DNA of 64,000 nt. Origin: Kingdonia uniflora (lineage: Eukaryota > Streptophyta > Magnoliopsida > Ranunculales > Circaeasteraceae). Under the pieces are notes generated by a model. That model saw only the letters and a program-made list of their open reading frames with translations, was not told where the DNA came from and searched no databases. Location: positions 5,084,001 through 5,148,000 of the forward strand of contig JACGCM010000715.1 in assembly GCA_014058105.1 (NCBI GenBank), in the 5' to 3' direction. Below are positions 34,481 to 47,136 of this stretch, piece after piece (within the stretch, counting starts at the first letter, position 1; every line of letters begins with the position of its first letter). The position numbers and the translations under genes were made by a program.

Positions 34481-35113
34481 AAGAAAAACTACCTACACAA
34501 GCAACCGCCTAGAAAGCAATGATGTGTCACTTTCTCTTTTCAACTTTTGTAATCGGTCCCCTCTCTCTTGGGTCATCAAAAGAGACCCTCTCTCTTGGAA
34601 AGACAATCTCCTTTCTCTTGAGAGTTGAGAAACGAAAGAAGTCTCTCCAAAAGACCCAATATCCTCCCTTTCTCTCTCTTTAGGCCTTTCATCTCTCCCA
34701 ATCTCTCACTGTGTAACTCGAATTCATCACTATTGCTACTCACAATCTAAAGTGTCACAAAGCATCATTGAAAATAGTAAAATCCCGATTTACATATTTT
34801 TCACTAACAATATTTTTGAATAATTCGATAATCTGGAAATATTTTGTAATATTCTCGACTATTCGATAATTATTCTCGAATTATTCGACAATATTTTCGA
34901 ATAATTCAATCCTATTTCTGAATATTCTTGAATATTTGATAATATTTCCAAAATTCTCGAATTCGAATATATTTACCAATATTCTCGATGAGATCGTAGC
35001 CCTCTAACATGCTAAACATAGGATCTCAGCCGCGATTACTGAACCAAAATATAACACTCGAAACATAAAGATCCAAATCCCAAAATCAACTCATTCCACC
35101 AAACCTACGGCTA
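34481..35113. other. intronic spacer with a TTCGA-rich tract
   Basis: 34805-34995 is built of imperfect ATTCTCGAATATTCGATAAT-like words. CT-rich runs lie at 34550-34710. No gene. Confidence 0.5.
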
Positions 35114-35650
35114 TGTAGTAGCATATTCCCCAGATTCGATAAGGACAAACTAAATAGAGTTAAGTCGAAGGTATCTAATCATTCGAGAAGATATTGTAGT
35201 AGCAGACTCTCCAGATTCGACAAAGAGAAGCTAACAAAACCAAGTCAAAGATGCACGACCATTCGAGAAGGTGTCAAGACCACGTCTATAGATCTCGACC
35301 ATTTACAGTAGCCGTTACACTCGGTCAGATAGAGCTGTTGCAAGAGATTAGTGAAGTTTGCCCACTGCCAATTAAAATAGGAGACCAATTATTTGTAACT
35401 GCCCGTATCCATTATAAATACATGCAAAAAACATGTTAAAAGGGATCTGGGAACTCTATTTTTCTTTACTATTTGCATATATTCTATTTTTCAGCAATTG
35501 TAATAACTAGCACATATTGGATTTTATCATCAAACCCTCCTTGAGGTCGTAGTTTTTCTCTAGTTTTACTGAGTTTCTACATAAAATTTAGTGTACTTTA
35601 GCTTAGAATTGCAATGGCGAAGTTTCCCTTCCGAAAAACACGCCATTACA
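35114..35650 (+). repeat. 5' LTR of the Tat element
   Basis: Its first 160 bp are a tandem duplication (35114-35193 and 35194-35273, both starting TGTAGTAGCA). A TATA-like CATTATAAATAC lies at about 35411. Confidence 0.95.
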
Positions 35651-35652
35651 AT

Positions 35653-35670
35653 TGGTGCCGTCTGTGGGAA
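35653..35670 (+). other. primer-binding site of the Tat element
   Basis: TGGTGCCGTCTGTGGGAA, 2 nt after the LTR end. It resembles primer sites of other Tat-type elements; I do not assign the tRNA. Confidence 0.7.
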
Positions 35671-35803
35671 AATCCACTTTTTCTTTACCAAATCTCGTTC
35701 TATACCATCATTTTCCATGACCAACATGAACTTGTGAAACTCTTCCAACAATTAAAGAAATAATGAGGGAATTCCAATCACTGTTCAGTCAGAAATTGTC
35801 AAT

Positions 35804-37160
35804 TTGCACAATGCGGTTATCGAGCTCCAAAAGCAGATGGAATATGATAGGAATCGGCGACTCGAAGATCAGAGGATTCATGCTGAAGCCCTCCAAGTTG
35901 AGAGGGACGAGAGAAGGAAGGCCCTAGAACAACAAAGCCGAACTCATCAGAAAGAAATGAAAAATCTGCGAAGGCATCAAGATCGATTAACTACTCGCCA
36001 AGGATTACCTTCTCAAGCTCGAAGTGAGCATCGATCCAGAGCTCCCCTAAGGGAAAACATACCAATGGAATAACGAAATCGAACCTCAAGATCCCGATCG
36101 AGGAACCCAGAGAATCCCGACATTTTGGCCTCATATCATTAACATCAACAACTCAGGGAAGTCAACGAACACGTCAACAAACCCCATCGCCACCTCCAAG
36201 ACGCCCAGTTAAAGAACGGTTGGGCTCGGAAGGACAAGGAGATTTTGATCTACAGGCTCCAGCTGAACCAAACGCTCTCCAACAATTCATTACCTTAGAT
36301 GACTTGAATAACAGGATTCAAGCCATATATTCAGACAATCCTAGTCGACGATCCGCTCTGGACGGGAACGAAACCAACCCAATTTTTCCTCATCTCGAAG
36401 TTATGCTCATTTCATACAATTTCCACATGCCAAAATTTTACCAATATGCAGGCCTCACCGACCCACTCACCCACGCCCATCACTTCAAAGCAGCTGTAGG
36501 CTGTACTCCAAACTTAATCACATGTTATGCCGTTTGTTTAACATGAGCCTCAAAGAAGAGCCTCTGAGGTGGTTTCACACTATTCTTGAAGGTTCGATAA
36601 CTAGCTTCGCCCAATTACAACGACTTTTTGAATCAAACTACGCTCATGCCAAAGAACGCGAGATAACGGTTGACTCTTTTTTCTTTTTCGAACAAGGGAC
36701 GAAGGAAACTCTGGCAAATTTTTATAAGCGTTTCCTGTACAAAATAAGGAAAATTGGAAATTCAGATCCCAAGATTGTCGTACCAGCGTTTCTCTGCACT
36801 CTACATCGATTCAGAAGTTTGAGAAGAACTTACGCTTCACAAACCCAAAACAGTCACAAAAATGATCGACGTGGTGAATAATTATATTAAACTCGAACGA
36901 TCCAAGAAAGATAAGATGAAAAGTTCTTCTGTTATACATTCCAATGATGTGTTATCACCACCATACTCAAAACTAGCAAACAATGTTCCTGCCAAACAGC
37001 GTGGGCGTTTAAACGACAACGTCGGACGAAAAGATGGGAAAAAAGATCGACCTGTCCCAGTCTTATTGCCTATAACGACCACCCTATCAACTATCTTACC
37101 GATATTGAGGGGGGATGAACTCTTTCGAGAAGCTCTGTGCTAGTATCATAATGTCCATAA
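35804..37160 (+). pseudogene. Tat gag
   Basis: The N-terminal part is a charged coiled coil (35804-36073: QKQMEYDRNRRLEDQ and onwards). The capsid part (36220-36881) contains HLEVMLISYNFHMPKF, TDPLTHAHHFKAAV, then, after a frameshift at about 36520, RWFHTILEGSITSFAQL and ETLANFYKRF. A zinc-knuckle-like C-YH-H-C cluster lies near 37135-37180, interrupted by a TAG (37141-37143). Confidence 0.8.
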
Positions 37161-37175
37161 CCATGAGACTGACAA

Positions 37176-37949
37176 ATGTTGCTCTCTTATACAAATTTTT
37201 TACCGTATCGTATAATCCTAGCAGGAAGGCTTCACGAGTATGTGATCAATGTCCCGAAGTTTCTTGATGAAGAAACAAAGAGAAAAAAAGTTGGACAAGA
37301 GCACGACCAAGGTCAGGCTCAACATCTTTATATGATCGAGATTGAGAAGGGCAAGAAGCGAAAAAAGGATGATAGAATCGTATCTTGCTACAAGATGACA
37401 TCATCAGAAAAATCTGCCAAACTTTTACCCAGCTTCAGCAATGCCAAACGTCTGTATCACATTTCCTTTGAAGACTGCCATACCAGCCATGTCAAATACC
37501 CTCATGACGATCCATTAGTGCTAATGCTCAAAGTTGGACATGACTATTTATACACACTCCTTGTTGGCACGGGAAGTGTAGCTGATGTACTGTTCAAAAG
37601 AGCGATTGACATCCTAGGCCTCAAAGCTTCAGTCAAAGCTTCAACCACGACCATTACAGGCTTCAATGGTTCCAAGGAATCAGCTTTGGGGGAGATCACA
37701 TTGCCTGTTCAAGCAGGACCAAAAACCACATTCGTCGAATTTATTGTTATTAACGCTGAGTCAAAATACTTGGGGATCCTGGGAAGAAGTTGGCTCCATT
37801 CCATCAAAGCATTACCTTCGACATATCATCTGCCATTACGTTTTCTAACAGATCATTGTGTCTATGAGATCAAAAGAAGTCAAGCTGTAGCACGAATGTG
37901 CGAAAATACCACTACAAACTCTCATGCATCTAAACTCCTAAAAGCATAA
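37176..37949 (+). pseudogene. Tat protease region
   Basis: 257 open codons. HDDPLVLMLKVGHDYLYTLL leads to the active-site box, which reads LVGTGSVADVLF where the family has LVDTGSSADILF. The catalytic Asp is therefore Gly. YLGILGRSWLH is the second conserved box. With this change the protease should be inactive. Confidence 0.85.
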
Positions 37950-38132
37950 CAATTACAACAAGAACAACCTCTAACGTTCGAGCTACATGACACTAAAGCA
38001 GTTGAATCCGTAGAGCTCGATAGTTCGGGAAGAAACACTTTCATTGGATCTAAATTGTCATGAGAAGAACAGGAAACCTTACTTCAGCTGTTAAAGAAGA
38101 ATGTCGATGTCTTCGCATGGTCTTTTCAAGAG

Positions 38133-39268
38133 ATGCCAGGAATTGACCCTTCCATTGTATGCCATAAACTAAACCTTATACCAGACAGTAAGGCTGTAGT
38201 GCAGAAACATCGTAACCTAGCCCCTAGGCTTCGAGAGGCGGTTAATGAAGAAATAGACAAGTTACTTCGTGTTGGATTCATTCGAGAAGCTAAATATCCA
38301 AAGTGGGTTTCAAACATCGTGGCAGTCCTGAAAAAGAATGGAAAAATTAGAGTGTGCGTTGACTTCACTGAGCCAAATAAGTTCACACCAAAAGATAACT
38401 TTCCCCTTCCGTTGATTTCTCACCTCAATTTCGTAGCAGGCCATGAACTTCTTTCAATGATTGATGCAGCTTCAGGATACAACCAAGTCCCTCTTGCCAA
38501 ATCAGATCAAGAAAAGACTATTCGTCACAGAAAAGGGCCTTTACTGTTATACAGTCATGCCCTTTGGCTTAATAAATGCAGGAGCCACAAGCCAGCGGCT
38601 CGTTACAAGAATGTTCAAAGATCACTTGGGTAAAATTATGGAAGCGTACATCGATGACACGATCTGCAAGCAAAAGCCTAAAGCGAGATAATCATTGCAA
38701 AAATTTGAAAACCATCTTCGGCATCCTTCGAACGTACCGCATGAAGCTTAATCCTGAAAAATGCCAATTCAGAGTTGCATTTGGAAAGTTCTTGGGCCAT
38801 CTAGTTAGTAAGAGAGGTATAAAGATTAATTCCACGCAAATCAAAGTATTTATGGCTATGCCATCGCTGCGAACCAAAAAATATGTCCAAAAACATGCCG
38901 GTAAGGTTGCAACTTTTCACAGGTTTATCTCAAAGTTATCTGATCGATGCAAACTTCTTTACCTCCTTCGAGGAATTCTATCTCCTATGACGAAGAAACA
39001 ACCCAAGGAAATCGTCTGGACTCCAGAGTGTGAATTGGCTTTTCGCAATCTCAAAAGATACCTGGGGCGTCCTATAACGAGTACTCCTGTTGACGGTGAA
39101 ACATTAATAATGTATTTATCGACAACAGATGACTTAATCAGTTCTGTTCTTATTCAAAAAGATGGAGTTGAGACACCAATTTACTTCATCAGCAAAACAC
39201 TCATGTCTGCTGAAAAAAGATACAAGACAACTGAAAAGCAGCTGTTCGCCCTGGTCTACAGTTTCTAA
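38133..39268 (+). pseudogene. Tat reverse transcriptase and first RNase H
   Basis: VAVLKKNGKIRVCVDFTEPNK and FPLPLISHL, then MIDAASGYNQVPL. A frameshift at about 38525 moves to the frame with MPFGLINAGAT and the catalytic YIDD (at about 38650). Another shift near 38690 is followed by LNPEKCQFRV, FLGHLVSKRGI and the RNase H end (ISKTLMSAEKRYKTTEKQL). Confidence 0.85.
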
Positions 39269-39359
39269 AAACTTTGACCTTATTTCCAAGCACACCCCAT
39301 CAAAGTGATCACCAAAGTCCCCCTCAAACTAGTGCTGTCCAAAAAAGAAAAATTCAGAA

Positions 39360-40265
39360 GTGTTCAGCAGCGGTCAATTTTCCTCGGAGAATATGACGAA
39401 CCCCAAATATCGATCAAAGGACAAGCAGTCGCCGATTTTTTTAGTAGATTTTCCCGTCAAAGATCCTGAATGGGAAGAGCTCGAAGAAGTTCTGGCAGAT
39501 GACTCAATTGCAAAACCAGACGCATGGTCAAAGAGTATAAGATGGAAACTCTTTACAGATGGCTCTGCTGGACCACTGGACCACGAGAGTCTGGAATTGG
39601 CATTGTCCTAGTAACACCCTCCAATCATCAAATTGAGAAAGCAATCAAACTCAAGTTCTATGCAACAAACAATGAAACAAACTATGAAGCTATCTTACAT
39701 GGTCTTGATCTTGCCTTGATTCTTGGAGCGGAAGAAGTAGCTGTCTGTGGATTCATTGTTAGTGGCCAACCATTACAACAAAATATTCAAAACATCATGA
39801 AAAATGGTTAATTACGCCGCGCTGGTCGAAGAAAAGATGAAACACTTCAAGACAACAACAGTTTCATATCTACCTAGAGCTGAAAACTGCCATGCCGATG
39901 CACTAGCATACATCGCCGCCATGCTCGAGGATAGTGAGAAAAGAACTTTGGAGATCGAAGTTATCGAACATTCTAGTCTCGATATAAGTCATACCATGCA
40001 AATTCAAGTTGCCAAAGATGAAGATCCTGAAGATTGGAAAAAGTCATTCCTTACATATTTCAACTCTAATACCCTCCCCAAAAATAAAGAAAAAGCTCGG
40101 TCTCTACTAGCAAGATGTCCACGGTTCAAAGTCCAGGAAGGAATACTTACGGCATCACTGGTGGAGGTCCACTTGTCGAATGTATTTCACAAAAACAAGC
40201 TTAAGCCAAAATTTAGGAATTTCACGAAAGAATTTGCGCTGCACACGTTTCAGGTTGGTCGCTAG
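39360..40265 (+). pseudogene. Tat additional RNase H and linker to integrase
   Basis: LFTDGSAG (39550 region) and, after a shift, GIGIVLVTPSNHQIEKAIKL and NNETNYEAILHGLDLALILG. This is a second RNase H after the RT-linked one, a trait of the Tat lineage. VSYLPRAENCHADALA follows. Confidence 0.8.
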
Positions 40266-41280
40266 CACAAAGAGTATTCACACAGGGTTTATACTGGCTG
40301 AAGATGCGATAAGATTGAAAATTTTGTTAAAAAGTGTTATAAATGCCAGATCCACGCCCAAGACATCTAAAGTCCAACACTTGACTTACATGTTAGTAAT
40401 GTCCTTTGGGTATTCAAAAGATGGGCAACTGACATCATTGGTCCCTTTCACCCAACATTTGGCAACAAAAAATTTGTTCTTGTGGCTACAAACTACTTCA
40501 CAAAATGAGTCGAAGCTGTACCACTTTGTCATACGACAAAAACAAAGTTATCAAATTCCTCTGAGAGCATATCATCACCAGATTTGGTTGCCCAATGGGA
40601 AACAATTCATCAGCAACTAAGTCCTCAACTTCCTCCACAAGTACAAAATCCAGTTGACTATTTCGACACCTTATTATCCCTAGGGAAATGGCCAAACCGA
40701 AGCTATCAATAAAAACATCAAGTTTGGGTTACGAAAACGCCTCGATGAAAAGAAGGGCAGATGGACCGAAGAATTACTTAGTGTCTTATGGGAATATAGG
40801 ATCACACCGCGTACATCCACAGGCTATACCTCTTTTATGATGGCCTTTGGAACTGAAGTTGTAATCCCATTAGACCTCGACCTCCCAACCGCTAGAAGAC
40901 AAGTCACGGACGAAGAAAATGGACTTGGACTTCTCTGTAATCTCAATTAGATTGAAGAAACTCGAGATCATGCAATTGCAAACTTGGGGCGATATCATGA
41001 TACTCTAAGGAAAGTATACAACAAAATGTGAGAAAGCGTACATTTGACATCGGTGATCTTGTATTTCGACGAATTCAAGACAGTACTCGACCTAAAAACT
41101 CGGGCAAATTGTCTAAATATTGGGAGGGGCCTTACATTATGCGACAAGAACGACAGTGGTACTTACTGATTAATGACTGAAAACGAAGTACAACTCGAGT
41201 TCTCATGGAACACAACCCATCTGAAGATGTTCTACAGATAAAAGCTGCATTATATTTCATTTATCTTCAATAAAGGAGTT
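40266..41280 (+). pseudogene. Tat integrase
   Basis: Degraded, in several frames. DIIGPF-like and KNFVLVATNYFTKWVEA contain the catalytic Asp region, ISTPYYP-GNGQTEAINKNIK the Glu region, and LLSVLWEYRITPRTSTGYTSF the C-terminal part. It ends near TTHLKMFY, just before 41240. Confidence 0.8.
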
Positions 41281-41820
41281 TTCATTCCATTCATTACGAC
41301 ATCTATTCTACTTTCTTTCTTTTGACAAAACTCAAAAGTATTTGTCAAAACTAAGTTTTTATTTCTTCGACAAACATATATCCATTTAAAGGAGAAATTG
41401 TTTTCAATTCTTACTAAAGTCGACAAGGAATGACTTGTTCTGTCTTGTCAAGATCAGATATCCCATAGAGGATAGACATCTGGTAATCCTTTACCGTCAC
41501 AAAAGCTATAACATGGTTATTTTATTATCCAGTCTGAATCCAATTGCCAAAAGGCACGATTCCGGCATACTTACAATTTAATATCTTATACTCGTACTAT
41601 CATCTCGAATCATACACTTGGGAAGTTCATTCACAATATTAGATATCGATATATTCCAATGATCGATAACAAAAACCATTAACAACAAAAAAGATATTTA
41701 CCACGTTCTTTTAAAAGTATTGTTCAAATTACAGTTTACCGGTCCCATCGACCACTTGTACATCAGAAAAGTCTTTCAAAACAAAAATCTTTCAACAACA
41801 TAAATTAAATATGCTTTATC
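41281..41820. other. spacer between integrase and the antisense genes
   Basis: No gene on either strand. Sense and antisense coding regions converge here, so it should hold transcript ends for one or both. Confidence 0.4.
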
Positions 41821-41821
41821 A

Positions 41822-44016
41822 TTACTGCTCAAAGGGGAGAGTTGGAAAAGGGAGCTTCACGGATAACCCAGGTGTCAGAGCGTCGAGCACTTCTTTCTGA
41901 ACATCACCTTCGGCCACTATAGGCATCGAAGCTTCAGCCTCCGGCACCTCATTCTGAGCATTAAAGTCCACGAAAGTTAGACTGGCAGTAGCGGCAAAAC
42001 CCTTGTAGAAGTTTTTCCTCTCCTCCATAGCCTCAAATTGAGTCGCAAAATTGGACTTCATCCGCTTCAATGACTCGAGAAGATGGCGATCAGTTTCTTC
42101 TTTGGCTTGAGCCAGCGCCTCGGCCTTCTCCGCATTCATCGACCTTCACAGCTCACGAACATCGTCCTCGAAGGTGGACTTTTGCATATACAAGGCCTCC
42201 TCCCTCTTTTACTAGTTCAGCCTTGATCTTCCCAATCTCCTTCCTCTTTTCCCCCAAACAGCTTCGTGTCCCAAATAACAGCTTCCTTCGTTTTGATCGC
42301 CCAAGCCTAAGCTTCTCCAGCTTGGCCTTCAGATCCTCCTTTCTCACCAGCTCATCTTTTTCTTTGGTGAACTCCTTCTCGATGTTTTTAGAGACAAGGA
42401 GCTCATTAACGAGGCTCTGACCACCAAACATCTGAGGTTTGGCGTCAAGAAGAAGTTTCTTGATTTGCATTATAGCACAAACATGAGATCTCGAAGACGG
42501 AACCAAAGTCATTAAAAGAATAAAGGCATGAAAATTCCTCACCTGGGCCATCGTGCGATGACCTTCAATAAAAAATCGATAAACTCTCAGCCCCAACAAG
42601 GCAGTTAGCAAACTCTTCTTCTAAGGAGTTAGCCCCAGATGCATAGGACTCAATCGTCCGCTGCGTTTCATCTTCCAAACTTTCAAAAGTTCCCCCCGCC
42701 TTCGACTTCAACAAGTCGAGGGGACCCTTCTTTCCCGCTGTAGCTCTCTGCTGCGTAGCAACAACTATCTTCAGTGGTTGACCTACTGGGACATTTGTAG
42801 TCCCCGACCCCGTACCTTTCTCCTTCTCTCTCTCTCAATTGGAGGTTGACGAAGCAACCTCTTCGACGATTGTGCAGGGGCAAGAAGAGAATTGGCAGCT
42901 CTCTTCCTCTTGCTTTTCCCAAAAACCTTAGTCTGCTGAGCTTCTGCCTCTGTCGCAGTAGAGTCAATAGTATACCTACTCAGAGCAGGATTCTCAAGGG
43001 GAATACTTGCTTCAGCGGCCCTCTTATTTTTCGCCGACATCTTCCCGTCAATCAATGGAATCTCTGAACCTTTAGTTCGGGATCTCTTCAGCCCAGCCTC
43101 CTGAAACAAACCTTCGACCTTCTCTTGGTTTTCGACTAGCGAATCAATCAGCCCAAAATAGTTAGCTCTCAGATTATACAACTTTCCCTTTATCGAAGAT
43201 TCTCCATGGATCTCCTTTAACGCTGCACACAACACAATATGAGTTAGAACATCGTCAATCAGGCAACAAAACAAAGTTCGACAACATATACATTCTAGTT
43301 TAAACACAAACCTAAGTGAAAACTCTTTCTCTTCAAAGGCTCCCCAGGGTCTTTGGGATCAAACTCATAGTTCCTGGACACCAGCAGCTTATCGGCGAAG
43401 TACTTAAGAAATCTAGCTAAATACCTATAACCCAATTTCTAAGGATTCTGTTTTAATGTGTAGTACACACATAAGTCATCCACAGATATCCCCTCCTCCC
43501 CCCTTTCCCCTAAACAACCATTTATCACAGCCACAACCCTAAATAGGTCGTATATATTCGGATTGAGCTAACCAGGGGCAGCATTGTAGAAATTAAAAAA
43601 AAAAATTGGTTAGCTCGAAGAGGCAATTTCAACCCCTTCTTTATTTGTTCTCGATGTACGAGAATCCCATCAATTGGGAGATCTTGGCCCGTCATCTCCC
43701 TAAGATACTCCAGTATCATATCCTCTGGGATGCTATACTTATGTTTAAAAGTCAGAATTTTGTTTGTTTTTGGGGTATCCCTATAACATTCCCCAACAAA
43801 ATCCTTTTCTCCCTCCCCCTCTCCACCTCTACACGTACATTCTTCCCGATCATTTTTCTGTGGCTCATGTTCCATGTCAATTTTTGTTTTCTCCTCCTCA
43901 GAAACCTCGACAACTTCAACCTCCAAATCCGCTCGATTCTGACGAGCAACCTCTGTACTATTTTTTGCCACTCTGTACTCACTACCCAATCTTTGCACGC
44001 AGGAAGTAACATCCAT
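41822..44016 (-). pseudogene. spliced antisense gene of the Tat element (aORF1-like)
   Basis: Read from 44016: an acidic N-terminus, then KHKYSIPEDMILEYL, VHREQIKKGLKLPL and a hydrophobic stretch, resembling plant putative gypsy-type transposase proteins. The frame shifts near 43545, then [15 protein letters not shown] leads to a donor at 43311. An 89-bp intron (43223-43311, GTTTGT to GCAG) is phase 1, as in the left copy. The next exon (43222 down) is basic and Ser-rich. After a frameshift, an exon ends MAQ before GTGAGG (about 42550), and IKKLLLDAKPQMF starts the last part, a coiled coil ending at 41822. Function unknown. Frameshifts make this copy inactive. Confidence 0.6.
43223..43311 (-). 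other. putative phase-1 intron in the antisense gene
   Basis: The minus strand reads CTTAG/GTTTGTG at the donor and TGTGCAG/CGTTAAAG at the acceptor. Removing it joins the frame as H-L-A-L-K. The left Tat copy has a 77-bp intron of the same phase (1139-1215) at the matching point. Confidence 0.55.
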
Positions 44017-44994
44017 TATTAGCGGTTCTACATCGACAAGATTTTTGAAAATTCCCTCTGAGTCAGCGTTAGGGCAATTAGCATTTTGAAATTGTTCAAC
44101 TATTTATTTAAACCTGAAAATCATATTCCCTTTTAAAGTTAGTATAGTATGATATCTTATACACTATATATTCTTAGTTGTTAAAGTATACATACACTTG
44201 TCGAGTTTTACTTTCCAACACATCATTCTATTTGTTACTATCTTCGACATCTTTACTTCTCCATGCTATTTAAATCTAACATCGACATAATTTTATTTCA
44301 AAATTAATCACTTTTTTACCTTCACGCTTTATCTCGAAGACGTTTCAGTTTCCCGCCAGAACGGAGATCCCATGCAAAATTTTAAAAATTATGTTGTCCC
44401 CGGCGCCAAATTCGGCAATATACGCCGTACATCCCACAAAATCCTTTGCCCATAATCCCACAACTTCAAAAAACCTCTATTTTTATTCGAAATCCCCTAA
44501 AACCATGCCGTAACACTTACGATACCTAAAATTCATTCTCTCTCCACATCTTCACAAATCAGATCAAACCCTTCAACCCCCATATTCCCATACCCCATAC
44601 GACACATTATCCACATCACGCACATTCCAATTATCATACAAAACAAAAACGAACAAAACCCCTAAAACACAGTTTTTCGAATTCCTCCGACAATACAACT
44701 CCATACTAAAATTCCTTCCTCCATGACATATATACAACTACTATCAACAAAGGGTTTCAATCATTCATTACAAAAATGAAACAACACTTGACATACAAGA
44801 AAATTATCAACATGCCAACCTTGACAACGTGTGCCTGGATATCTCTCTCTTTCGCGACTTTGGCTCTCTCAATGAGAACATTAATCTCCTCCGTACCAAT
44901 ATTGGACACAGGAACAAAAGATGAGCACAGAGAATAAAAAACACAGTTAAATTCTAAAAATAAAAATTATGTATGAACAGTCGCAACCTACGAG
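44017..44994. other. noncoding sequence between the antisense gene and a nested repeat
   Basis: This would be the promoter and 5' leader side of the antisense gene that starts at 44016. CCCCGGCGCCAAATTCGGC lies at about 44398. No gene is seen. Confidence 0.35.
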
Positions 44995-46120
44995 GCTAGG
45001 GGTGAGCATGGGTCGGTGGGGGTCAGTTTTGGGCCGAAACCGAAACCGGAACCGAAACATTCGGTTTGCAAATATTGAAACCGAAGCCGAAACTGAACTA
45101 TGCCTAAACTGAACCGAACCAATGGAAAGTCAGGCAAAATCGAAACCGATCCGAAAATCAAAGGAGAAACCAAACGAAACAGGAGCACCACCACCAACAC
45201 TAGAACATCTCTTGAACCTTTAAACTCTCTCTCCTTATCATCACCCCCCCATTGCTCCACAACCTCTGAAACTCTCTCCCCTCAACATCTCCTCAACCTC
45301 TAAAGTCGAATTTCAATGAATCTTTATCGCGTTATCGGTTCATCCTGATAAAAGCCTCGCTATCGTCACCTACTTGTTCCCAAACTTGGCATGAGCCCTC
45401 GTAATCGTCTCATCCTCTTTTGGCGAGAACGCGTGATGTTCAACACCATCGAAGACGACACGATTGCACGATTACACAATCGTCTCATCTTCTTCTAGCA
45501 AAAGCTGATTACACCATCGAAGACGACATGATTTACCCGATCGACCCGGTATCGATTTACTTATAAGAGACTAGTTTCTCGCTCCATGTGTTTCTCAACC
45601 AAGATCGTTAAAGCCTCATCTTCTTCTGGACTCCATGGTCCCTTGATCCGATCAAGATCTTTTCTTGATGTTGACGATGATGATGCCATTAAACCTTAAA
45701 CCTAATTAGTAGTAGCCGTTGGAGGCAGTTGTTGTAGGAGAGGAGAGGAAATGAGGAGCTTGGTATTTGGTCGGGTAAGAGAGGGTTTGGGTTTGAGAGA
45801 GGTATTTGGTATTGAGAAAGGAGGAGCTTGGTATTGTTGACGATGATGTGTTGCTTTTATATAAGAGTAGGTGAGGAGGGTTTGGGTTTGAGAGAGGTAT
45901 TTGATTGATTCGGTTCGGTTTTGGTCCGGTTTCTCTGTAGTCGAACTGAAACCGATTCGGTTTTCAACTTTTCAAACCAAAACTGAACCAAAACTCCTTA
46001 AAACCGAACCAAACCAAAAAAATTATTCGGTTTCGGTTCGGTTTTTCGGTTTGGTCGGTTTACTGTTTAATCCTATACGTGGCTATTTATAGGGCCTACA
46101 CGACTGCTCATCGCACGCGC
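44995..46120. mobile_element. probable hAT-type non-autonomous insertion inside the Tat element
   Basis: The left end reads TAGGGGTGAGCATGGGTCGG, a common hAT-like terminus in plants; the right end has the complement of GATGAGCAGTCG near 46110. Both ends are followed inwards by dense CCGAACCGAA/TTCGGTTCGG words in opposite orientation. I found no clean 8-bp duplication, so the limits are approximate. The inner part (45300-45850) has TCGTCTCATC words and no intact gene. Confidence 0.55.
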
Positions 46121-46635
46121 CCCTTCGAGTTTCTTCGGTTACTCGGCTAGCATATCGCCTGGTACGTCTCTTCTCGAACTCCTGAACCCTCCGTCTCCTT
46201 ACAGCCAACAAACTGTTACATTATCGTTCTAAATCATCTAAATACATCTCTACATCCTCGGTTTTATCTATCTTCCCCAGTGCAGTTCTTACATTAATAA
46301 AAAGAGACTGCACGTCCAATTCTTGGTACCTTAATACATCACCTACTGGAACGCATTTAGCCATTTTCAATAGAATTGACTAAATACCATCCTATTATTC
46401 CTTTTTTATCCACTTCCTACTTTTCAGGAATATTTATAACCATAATTCAAAACTCAAAATTTTCCATATATTCGATAACCTATCATAACTACTCGAACAT
46501 CGATAAACATTACATTCAGCATTCACTATTTATTATATCGATAAACATTACATTCAACATTTACTATTCATTACATTGATAAACATTATAGATCGATCTA
46601 TAGGTTACGTTATATAGCAGTTATCATCATTCCTT

Positions 46636-47136
46636 CTACTCCGCCACAAGAAGCTTCTCCCGCATAAAACACTTTTGCAAGAAAACAAAGATGGTTGTAA
46701 CAGATAGTTGCATACTTCTAATCCAAAGGATAAAAGCATACTTCCAATCTGAAACCACCACCACCGTTTCTTCCTCCGTAACCCCCTTACACATCACATC
46801 GATTACAAATATGACAACGGCCGGAATAGCCCCACAGCTAGCCCTGCCCGCCAGAGCATCTTTATCTTCCACCGTTGCGTAGGCTAACTCGCAGAGACTA
46901 TTAATACGCTCTGCCGCCGTCGTAAGTACATAGTGATACTGGCACAGGAAGAAGAAATCTAATTCAGCACGCTCTGCCTCCATCTCCGTCATTCCTTCAT
47001 ATGGCGGCTCAATAGGTTGGGGCGTCCGCAATGACAGAGACAACCGGCCAAAATATCGCTCCTTCAACTCCCAATACTTAGCGTCTACACGCTTCACCAA
47101 TTCCTCATGAAGAATCTGAAATCGCATCTTTACCAT
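46636..47136 (-). pseudogene. second antisense gene of the Tat element (aORF2-like)
   Basis: 166 open codons, starting MVKMRFQILHEELVKRV, then ELKERYFGRLSLSL and EAERAELDFFFLCQYHYV. The left Tat copy has the same plan at 2998-3357 (ELRERYF, then a DEARGVKFNHYFW block). The start is 230 bp from the 3' LTR, so the promoter would lie in or beside the LTR. The last third has no counterpart that I can see and may be in the wrong frame. Confidence 0.5.
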
